Below the pieces are notes generated by a model that searched no databases, was not told where the DNA came from, and was given only the letters and a program-made list of their open reading frames with translations. Below, piece by piece: positions 58,661 to 64,000 of a DNA stretch of 64,000 bases. Both the position numbers and the translations under genes were made by a program. The first letter of the stretch is position 1. Each line of letters starts with the position of its first letter. Source of the DNA: CAYWKU01 sp964459325 (GTDB lineage: Bacteria > RBG-13-61-14 > CAYWKU01); the NCBI GenBank assembly GCA_964459325.1, contig CAYWKU010000005.1, positions 95,936 through 159,935 of the forward strand. The letters are read 5' to 3'.

Positions 58661-59413
58661 ATGGAAAGCGCCGGTAATGTAGTCGGCTATTCCGACCTTG
58701 CTTTAGGTTTCGTGAAAGGCATCGACTCCATCGGGCCGCTTATACCCGCCGTCGCGCCCGACATCAAGCTGACGCTGAAGGTGGTGCTGGAGGATGCGGA
58801 TAAGCAGGTTTTCATCGACTTTGCGGGCAAACCTCCAAAGGCCGATTTCGGCAGGGAAAACAGGCCCGCGGATATTACCCTTCACGCAAAACAGCGCGAT
58901 TTTCACGATTTCCTGCGCGGAAAGCTCAACATTATCAAGGCATGGAACGATAAAAAAATGCTGTTGGAATTCACGCCGACCGCACTATCCGGTGTACCGG
59001 TCAGAAAGCCCACCGGCTCGGAAAAGCCCGTCGGTTTACCCGGTTTCGTCTACGAGATGTATCTTGTGAGCATCGGAGCGGATAAAATACTCGAAAGCGG
59101 CGACGAAGGCACGGTAGAGCTCCAATTCCGCAAAAAGGGAATATTCTCCAGAGTAATCGGAGCATTAGCATGGATGGGCGGGGCACTGTTCGGCTTGGCC
59201 CTGAGGCTCATCAAGCGCTTTTCCCGCGAGCCTTCCCCCGACGAGCCTCCGGAGATTGAAGTTACCGAAGTGACCGAGCCTCCCGCTCCGTCGTCCCCGC
59301 CCGAGCCGGGAAAAATCACCCGCGCCGTTATGAGGTGGTTTTTCTGCCGCGTGGATATGTTCGGTGTCGCAAGGTCTTTCGTCTCCGGAGCGCAAGCGGT
59401 CGGAGCTGCGTAA
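58661..59413 (+). CDS. SCP2 sterol-carrier-like domain protein with hydrophobic helix
   Basis: 250 residues. About residues 15-125 resemble an SCP2/lipid-transfer domain (LTLKVVLEDADKQVFIDFAG; ADITLHAKQRDFHDFLRGKL). A hydrophobic helix (VIGALAWMGGALFGLALRLI, about 168-187) and a Pro/Glu-rich linker follow, then a short amphipathic tail. SCP2 domains bind fatty acyl-CoAs or sterols; the helix suggests membrane association. ATG at 58661 follows CGGAGGAAAAA. It sits 17 bases after the module 3 activator and before the thiolase-like genes, so it may hand over a hydrophobic acyl-CoA. Confidence 0.72.
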   Translation: MESAGNVVGYSDLALGFVKGIDSIGPLIPAVAPDIKLTLKVVLEDADKQVFIDFAGKPPKADFGRENRPADITLHAKQRDFHDFLRGKLNIIKAWNDKKMLLEFTPTALSGVPVRKPTGSEKPVGLPGFVYEMYLVSIGADKILESGDEGTVELQFRKKGIFSRVIGALAWMGGALFGLALRLIKRFSREPSPDEPPEIEVTEVTEPPAPSSPPEPGKITRAVMRWFFCRVDMFGVARSFVSGAQAVGAA

Positions 59414-59479
59414 ACAGCGATAAAATAAAAATAATAGTTGCAGGGAACCGTGTGCGGGTAGACGTAAGCTTGTACCCGC

Positions 59480-59531
59480 TTGCCGCCTTTGGCCCTATGT
59501 CATATAATCTGCTCGGATAACAATCATTATC
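59480..59531 (+). promoter_or_regulatory. Promoter and possible operator of the thiolase/DUF35 operon
   Basis: TTGCCG (59480-59485) and TATAAT (59503-59508) are 17 bases apart. GATAA-caatca-TTATC (59516-59531) lies at the expected transcription start and may be an operator. A GCGGGTA/TACCCGC hairpin near 59455-59479 lies just upstream and could end the preceding transcript. A GGGAGGAGG ribosome site follows before the ATG at 59575. Confidence 0.7.
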
Positions 59532-59574
59532 TGATTTAAACTCATTCTTTAAAAAGGGAGGAGGCGCGAAAACG

Positions 59575-60720
59575 ATGATAACCAGACGTGTGGCGGTGGC
59601 CGGCGTCGGGACTACGGCCTTCCGGTCGGTAACCCCGGACCTGAGCTACCGCGAGCTTACTCACGAAGCGGCCGTCAAAGCCTACCTGGACGCCGGCGTC
59701 GAGCCCAAGGAGATAGACGGTTTCGTATCCTGCGCCGAGGATTTCCTGGAGGGATACAGTATTGCCGACGAATACGCCCCCGACCAGCTCGGCGCGGTGC
59801 TCAAGCCCGTCCAGACGGTGCCCGGCGACGGCATCCAGGGGATAGCCACGGCGGCCATGATGATTATGACCGGCCAGTTCGACATCATGGTGGTTCAGGC
59901 CATGAGCAAGGCTTCCAACATGCAGACCATCCCCGACATGATGAACTTCGCCATGGACCCCGTCATGAACCGGCCACTCAACGGCACCTACCATTACGTG
60001 GCGGGCCTGGAAATGAACCGGTATCTCTATGAGAGCGAGACCGCCCGGGAGCATTGCGCGATGGTGGTTTCCAAAAACCGCATGAACGCCCTCAAAAACC
60101 CGGTGGCCGGTTTCGGCGCCGAGGTGCCGGTGGACGTAGTGCTGGACGCGCCGCCGGTCAGCATTCCCCTGGGGGAACTGGACGTCGCACAACACGCCGA
60201 CGGCGCGGTGGTGCTGGTGCTGGCCGCCGAGGACAGGCTCAGCTCGCTGCGCGGTAAGCCGGTATGGATTGAGGGTATCGGCTGGATGTCCGATGCGCCC
60301 AGCTTCGAGTCCCGCGAGTGGAGCGGCTCGGTCTCCACCACAATGGCGGCGGAAATGGCTTACCGGCAGGCAGGAGTAAAACCCGCGGACGTGGACTTCG
60401 CCGAGGTGTGCGACGAGTACTCCTTCAAGGAGCTTCAGCACATGGAGGCCCTCGGCCTGTGCCAGCCCGGTGAGGCCAAGTATCTCCTCGAAACCGGGGA
60501 AACGGCCATCGACGGCGTCATCCCGATAAACGCCTCCGGAGGAGCTTTGGGAGTGGGGCACCTTTTCGAGTGCTCCGGTTCATACAAGGTGGCCGAGGTC
60601 TGTGCGCAGCTTCGGGAAGAAGCCGGCGCCCGGCAGATAGAAGACCCCGAAGTCGGCCTGGCTCAATCCTGGAGAGGCGTGCCCAGTACCACCAGCGCCG
60701 TGATAGTTCTCACAAATTGA
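59575..60720 (+). CDS. Thiolase-fold protein lacking the nucleophilic Cys (A)
   Basis: 381 residues of the SCP-x/lipid-transfer thiolase type: VAVAGVGTTAFRSV, YRELTHEAAVKAYLDAGVEP, AEVCDEYSFKELQHMEALGL and NASGGALGVGHLFECSG. The region that should hold the acyl-accepting Cys reads TVPGDGIQGIATAAMMI, and the C-terminal CxGGG is replaced (AQSWRGVPSTTS); the GH of the histidine loop is kept. It is therefore unlikely to be a conventional thiolase. Similar Cys-less proteins paired with DUF35 partners (Ltp2-type) are retro-aldolases of steroid side-chain degradation. Two DUF35 genes lie downstream in the same operon. Confidence 0.85.
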   Translation: MITRRVAVAGVGTTAFRSVTPDLSYRELTHEAAVKAYLDAGVEPKEIDGFVSCAEDFLEGYSIADEYAPDQLGAVLKPVQTVPGDGIQGIATAAMMIMTGQFDIMVVQAMSKASNMQTIPDMMNFAMDPVMNRPLNGTYHYVAGLEMNRYLYESETAREHCAMVVSKNRMNALKNPVAGFGAEVPVDVVLDAPPVSIPLGELDVAQHADGAVVLVLAAEDRLSSLRGKPVWIEGIGWMSDAPSFESREWSGSVSTTMAAEMAYRQAGVKPADVDFAEVCDEYSFKELQHMEALGLCQPGEAKYLLETGETAIDGVIPINASGGALGVGHLFECSGSYKVAEVCAQLREEAGARQIEDPEVGLAQSWRGVPSTTSAVIVLTN

Positions 60721-60743
60721 TTGGACGCCGGGAGGTTTAAGAT

Positions 60744-61910
60744 ATGAAATTACGAAGAGTTGCAATGGTAGGAGCAGGAATAACCAAATTTATACGCCGC
60801 GCCCAGGAGACCGGCAAGGAACTTGCCTTCGAGGCGGGCCGCATGGCCCTGGATAGCTGCGGCATGAAACCCGACGACATAGAATCCGTCACTCTCGGCA
60901 CCGCCCCGGACGCTTTCGACGGCGTTCACATGAAGGGCGAGTACCTTCTGGACGGCGCCGGAGGATGGCGAAAGCCTTACATGAGAAACTTCGTGGGCGG
61001 CGGAACCGGGGTTTTCGCGCCCATTCACGGTTGGTTCCACGTGGCCTCGGGGATGTTCGACACCTGCATGGTGGTGGCATCGGAGAAGATGTCCTCGTGC
61101 TACCCCACGCCACAGGGCGCGTTTTTGACCATATTCGACCACACCACCGAGCAGCCGCTCAAACCCACGCTCATCTGGATTTTCGCAATGGAAATGAACC
61201 GTTACATGAACACTTACAACATTCCCAAGGAGACAATCGCCAAGGTGAGCGTGCAGAACAAGCGCAACGCCCTCGACCACCCCAGCGCCCAGATAGCACA
61301 GGAAGTGACGGTGGAGGAAGTCATGAACTCCGACCCGCTGTGCTGGCCCGTGCACCGGCTGGACATCAGCCCCGCCAGCGACGGCGCGGCCGCCGTTATC
61401 CTGTGCTCGGAAGATGTGGCGCACCGCTACACCGACAACCCGGTATGGCTGGACGGCGTCGGGTTCAACCTCGACAGCGCCTACTGGGCCACCCGCGACC
61501 TCTATTATCCCCGGTACGTCGAAAAGGCCGCGAAAATGGCCTATGACATGGCGGGTATCAAGGAGCCGGAGCGGGAGATAGAGATCGCGGAGCCTTACGA
61601 CCCGTTTAACTACAAGATGTTGCACCACATGGAGGGGCTGCTTCTCGCACCCAGGGGCAAAGCGGCTGACCTGGTGGAAGATGGCGTAACCGCCCGGGAC
61701 GGCGACCGGCCAATGTGCCCCTCCGGCGGAGCGCTCGGCGTGGGCAATCCCATCGCCGCCACCGGCCTGATGAAAATCATCGAGATTTTCCTCCAACTGA
61801 GAGGAGAGGCCGGGAAAAGGCAGGCGCCGGGCAACCCCAAATGCGGGCTGGCACAGGCGTGGGGCGACCTGATGCAGGTCGGAACCGTTGTCGTAATGAG
61901 GTCAAGATAA
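60744..61910 (+). CDS. Thiolase-fold protein lacking the nucleophilic Cys (B)
   Basis: 388 residues, paralogous to the preceding protein: VAMVGAGITKFIRRAQETGK, ELAFEAGRMALDSCGMKPDD, IEIAEPYDPFNYKMLHHMEG and CPSGGALGVGNPIAATG. The nucleophile region reads NFVGGGTGVFAPIHGW without Cys, and the catalytic His of the GHP loop is Asn (GNP). Protein A keeps that His, so A and B may form a heteromer with one competent site. ATG follows GGGAGG 8 bases upstream. It is 23 bases from A and 18 bases from the first DUF35 gene. Confidence 0.85.
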   Translation: MKLRRVAMVGAGITKFIRRAQETGKELAFEAGRMALDSCGMKPDDIESVTLGTAPDAFDGVHMKGEYLLDGAGGWRKPYMRNFVGGGTGVFAPIHGWFHVASGMFDTCMVVASEKMSSCYPTPQGAFLTIFDHTTEQPLKPTLIWIFAMEMNRYMNTYNIPKETIAKVSVQNKRNALDHPSAQIAQEVTVEEVMNSDPLCWPVHRLDISPASDGAAAVILCSEDVAHRYTDNPVWLDGVGFNLDSAYWATRDLYYPRYVEKAAKMAYDMAGIKEPEREIEIAEPYDPFNYKMLHHMEGLLLAPRGKAADLVEDGVTARDGDRPMCPSGGALGVGNPIAATGLMKIIEIFLQLRGEAGKRQAPGNPKCGLAQAWGDLMQVGTVVVMRSR

Positions 61911-61928
61911 GCCAAGAGAGGTGATATG

Positions 61929-62462
61929 ATGGAACTGGAAAAGTATCCGCTCGGAGGAAAAGGATTAAGCTCCCAGGAGCTGAAAAAGGTAATAACCGTC
62001 AAGCATACCCCCAACCTGAAGTACTCATGGGACGACGGCATGGCCATAAGCCGATACCTCAAGGAGCTTAAAAACGGAAGAATAATCGCTAAAAAGTGCA
62101 ATAAATGCGGGCGAATAATGCTGCCGCCGCGGATGTTCTGCGAGCTCTGCTGGAGACCCACCGACGATTGGGTATATGTCGAAGATACCGGCGTGGTCAA
62201 CACTTATTCGGTGTGCCATATCCGGTGGGACGCCAGCCGCCTGGGCGACGATGAAAAGCCATTCATGCCCGCTGTCATCGAAATAGACGGGGCAAGTGAA
62301 AGGATGGGAATACTTCACCTTATAGGCGGAGTCGACCCCGACAAGGTAAAAATCGGGATGAAGGTCAAGGCCGAATGGAAAAAGCCCGAGGAGCGCGAAG
62401 GCTCCATAACCGACATCCTGTACTTTAAGCCCTATAAAGGCGGAAAGGGAGGGAAAAAATGA
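61929..62462 (+). CDS. DUF35 OB-fold/zinc-ribbon protein (1)
   Basis: 177 residues. A zinc ribbon CNKCGR with CELC 16 residues later is followed by an OB fold (VVNTYSVCHIRWDASRLG; MPAVIEIDGASERMGILHLI; VKIGMKVKAEWKKPEEREG). DUF35 proteins bind CoA esters and hold thiolase- or aldolase-like partners together. An N-terminal helix of about 45 residues precedes the ribbon. ATG at 61929 is preferred over 61926 for ribosome-site spacing (GAGAGGTGAT). The stop overlaps the next gene by 4 bases. Confidence 0.92.
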   Translation: MELEKYPLGGKGLSSQELKKVITVKHTPNLKYSWDDGMAISRYLKELKNGRIIAKKCNKCGRIMLPPRMFCELCWRPTDDWVYVEDTGVVNTYSVCHIRWDASRLGDDEKPFMPAVIEIDGASERMGILHLIGGVDPDKVKIGMKVKAEWKKPEEREGSITDILYFKPYKGGKGGKK

Positions 62463-62935
62463 GTATCACCGACAAGTTTCAATCGAACCTGGAGCTGACT
62501 TCCTTCCCCGGGGAAATCCCGACTTCCTACAAGTACACCTGTGGAATCGCGGGAGAGGATTTTTTCAGGAAAATAATGGAGGAGGGCAAGTTCCTCGCCT
62601 CCCAATGCCCCGAATGCGATACGGTCTACTTCCCGTCCAGGATTTTCTGTGAGAAGTGCATGGCTCACATCCCCGACAACTTCGAGGTGTCGGGTAAGGG
62701 CGAAGTATATTCCTTTACCCTGTGCTGCCAAAACACCGACGGCGCCCCGATGGGCGAGCCGGTGCTTATCGCGGCGATACAGATAGACGACACCGACAGC
62801 ACCGTCGTGCATTACCTGGGCAAGGTGGACCCCGAGGACGTGGAAATCGGCATGGTGGTCGAGCCCGTCCTTAAGCCCAAAAAGGACAGGGAAGGCTCCA
62901 TACTGGATATCCTGCACTTCAAACCGTCTAAGTGA
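62459..62935 (+). CDS. DUF35 OB-fold/zinc-ribbon protein (2)
   Basis: 158 residues with CPEC and CEKC forming the ribbon and an OB fold (EVYSFTLCCQNTDGAPMGEP; VLIAAIQIDDTDSTVVHYLG; DVEIGMVVEPVLKPKKDREG). Both DUF35 proteins end in the same pattern, GSI-x-DIL-x-FKP. Two DUF35 chains match the two thiolase-fold chains, suggesting two pairs or an A2B2-like assembly. It is the last gene of the island; a terminator follows 30 bases later. Confidence 0.92.
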   Translation: MSITDKFQSNLELTSFPGEIPTSYKYTCGIAGEDFFRKIMEEGKFLASQCPECDTVYFPSRIFCEKCMAHIPDNFEVSGKGEVYSFTLCCQNTDGAPMGEPVLIAAIQIDDTDSTVVHYLGKVDPEDVEIGMVVEPVLKPKKDREGSILDILHFKPSK

Positions 62936-62962
62936 CGCGGAATTGCTTTAAAGGGCAGGAAT

Positions 62963-62999
62963 AAAAAGCCCGGCCTTTTCGGGGTCGGGCTTTAGTTTT
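62963..62999 (+). terminator. Rho-independent terminator closing the island
   Basis: AAAGCCCGGCC pairs with GGGTCGGGCTTT across a TTTTCG-type loop, with A- and T-rich flanks. It also faces the stop codon of the convergent small membrane protein gene, so it probably works in both directions. Confidence 0.85.
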
Positions 63000-63249
63000 A
63001 TTGCCGGAAATCGTCGTCGAACATGCTCATAAAGTATTGCCTGCTCCATTTTCTTGACTGCCTGAGCTTGTGTCCGAGACCCAGGGCCATGACGCCCAGG
63101 AGGATAAAGAAAGCGGCAACCAGCACCTCCAGCATGCGGGGAACTATGAATATGAGCACGCCGAAAAGCACCAGGATAAGCCCCGGCACGTAAGCGCCGT
63201 AGCCGCCGGAAGGTTGTTTACCGGGTGTATATATTTCGTCATTATACAT
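62998..63249 (-). CDS. Small two-helix membrane protein
   Basis: 83 residues with two hydrophobic segments (YVPGLILVLFGVLIFIVP; LVAAFFILLGVMALGLG) and a basic tail ending in Asp/Phe-rich residues. No family recognised. It lies downstream of the Hsp20 gene on the same strand but behind a terminator hairpin. Confidence 0.6.
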   Translation of the reverse strand: MYNDEIYTPGKQPSGGYGAYVPGLILVLFGVLIFIVPRMLEVLVAAFFILLGVMALGLGHKLRQSRKWSRQYFMSMFDDDFRQ

Positions 63250-63272
63250 TGCCTTTTCCTTAATATGCCTAT

Positions 63273-63306
63273 AAAGAAAAAGGGCGGCTCCTTGCGGAAA
63301 CCGCCC
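63273..63306 (-). terminator. Terminator of the Hsp20 gene
   Basis: On the minus strand GGGCGG with inner TTTCC pairs with GGAGCCGCCC and runs into TTTTTCTTT. It begins about 22 bases after the Hsp20 stop codon. Confidence 0.8.
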
Positions 63307-63327
63307 CTTCTTCGGGCGAAATTCTTG

Positions 63328-63789
63328 TTATTTCGCTTTTACTTCGATTTGTTTCGGTTTGGCTTTCTCACCTTTGGGCAACTCGACGGTCAGTATGCCA
63401 TCGTTGTATGATGCGTCGATCTTGTCTTCCTCCACGTTAACCGGGAGTGTGAAAGACCGCTGGAACTGACCGTAAGCACGCTCGATTCGGGTGTAGTTTT
63501 CTTCCTTTTTCTCTTCCTCGTGCTTGCGTTCGCCTCGAATGGTGAGTACGCCGTCCTTCACCTCGATATGCACGTCTTCCTTCTTTATTCCGGGCAGTTC
63601 CGCCTCGATGAGGTATTTATCGTCGGCTTCCCGTATGTCTACCGCCGGGACGAACCTCTCATCTCCGAATCCCTCGGTTTCCCTGAACCAGGGCTCGAGG
63701 GCTCCTTCGAAGAGGTTGTCCCACCAGTCTCTCGACCTTCTCCTTCGAGCCGGCGCCCAGAACGGGTTGAATCTCGTCAGGTCCATCAT
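63328..63789 (-). CDS. Small heat shock protein, Hsp20/alpha-crystallin family
   Basis: 153 residues. The alpha-crystallin domain covers about 48-140: VPAVDIREADDKYLIEAELPGI, GVLTIRGERK, YGQFQRSFTLPVNVEEDKI and the hallmark DGILTVELPK, followed by a PKQIEVKAK tail that carries the I-x-V motif. It is an ATP-independent chaperone holding unfolded proteins. ATG at 63789 follows AGGAGGTGTGA; the next codon is also ATG and could be the start. Confidence 0.96.
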   Translation of the reverse strand: MMDLTRFNPFWAPARRRRSRDWWDNLFEGALEPWFRETEGFGDERFVPAVDIREADDKYLIEAELPGIKKEDVHIEVKDGVLTIRGERKHEEEKKEENYTRIERAYGQFQRSFTLPVNVEEDKIDASYNDGILTVELPKGEKAKPKQIEVKAK

Positions 63790-63847
63790 TCACACCTCCT
63801 TTCCGGGTTGAAAAACCTTTCTAATTCTCTTCTCTTCCTAAAACTTA

Positions 63848-63875
63848 AATATATTCATACCCCGGCCAAAGTCAA
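63848..63875 (-). promoter_or_regulatory. Promoter of the Hsp20 gene
   Basis: On the minus strand TTGACT (63875-63870) and TATATT (63853-63848) are 16 bases apart. No CIRCE element or ROSE-type hairpin is evident in the leader. From 63876 to the window end I see no gene. Confidence 0.65.
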
Positions 63876-64000
63876 CTTAAAAAGATGATGATTAAACGAT
63901 GTGCATGTCTGATTTTTTACCCCCCGAAACAGGGCCTTGAAACCCTCCAAGATTCCCGCTTAACGAGTTGGCAATGCTTTTTAGGGAGGGATTTTGGGGG

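Overview
The window (64 kb, GC-rich except for islands) reads as a chromosome segment of an anaerobic or syntrophic Gram-negative-type bacterium. Three 2-hydroxyacyl-CoA dehydratase/benzoyl-CoA reductase-type modules, a CooC-type ATPase and a protein derived from the CODH/acetyl-CoA synthase beta chain indicate strictly anaerobic acyl-CoA chemistry. The a/c-only ATP synthase operon (atpZ-atpI-atpB-atpE) and the MetY-MetX-MetW set recall Desulfobacterota or an allied uncultivated phylum. No rRNA, tRNA, CRISPR array or complete insertion sequence was seen, so the taxonomic placement is inference.

Layout. 0-13.3 kb: the end of an MrfA-like helicase fused to an MrfB-like exonuclease domain, an AT-rich orphan HsdR-N protein, DoxX, acyl-CoA dehydrogenase, an acetoacetate-decarboxylase-family protein, an XRE-cupin regulator with an operator over its own -10 box, an orphan 2-oxoacid oxidoreductase gamma subunit, radical SAM, MFS, a SUMF1-domain protein and a TIM-barrel hydrolase-like protein. 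13.4-17.5 kb: a promoter with a tiny leader ORF, a Lys-rich zinc protein, a candidate structured RNA and a large glycosidase-like lipoprotein. 17.6-23.1 kb: acyl-CoA carboxylase beta chain, metY-metX-metW preceded by a second copy of the structured RNA, and an Rrf2 regulator with IscR-like cysteines. 23.4-31.3 kb: a chemotaxis-type receptor, a MOT1-type anion transporter, and a run of envelope proteins (LysM, single-pass, Ca-binding repeat, CPBP-like, TPR). 31.5-38.0 kb: F0 ATP synthase, hemL, coaX, a phosphoesterase and a B12-radical SAM protein. 38.0-43.5 kb: repeat-rich spacer, an ECF transporter with the S component fused to both ATPases, ilvE.

The most distinctive region is 43.6-62.9 kb, about 19 kb on one strand. 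It holds a TetR regulator with a FadR-like operator and three modules, each with two 2-HAD-type catalytic subunits and one ASKHA ATPase activator. Between them lie a CooC-like ATPase, a GMC oxidoreductase with a four-cysteine motif and an acetyl-CoA-synthase-beta-like protein lacking the A-cluster region. An SCP2 protein, two thiolase-fold proteins without the nucleophilic Cys and two DUF35 proteins follow. I infer a catabolic system in which ATP-driven low-potential electron transfer acts on an acyl-CoA that is then cleaved by thiolase/DUF35 (aldolase-like) pairs. The substrate cannot be read from sequence.

Several dispersed palindromic repeat families (10.1, 17.5, 23.2, 38.2-38.5 and 41.9 kb) occupy the intergenic spaces.
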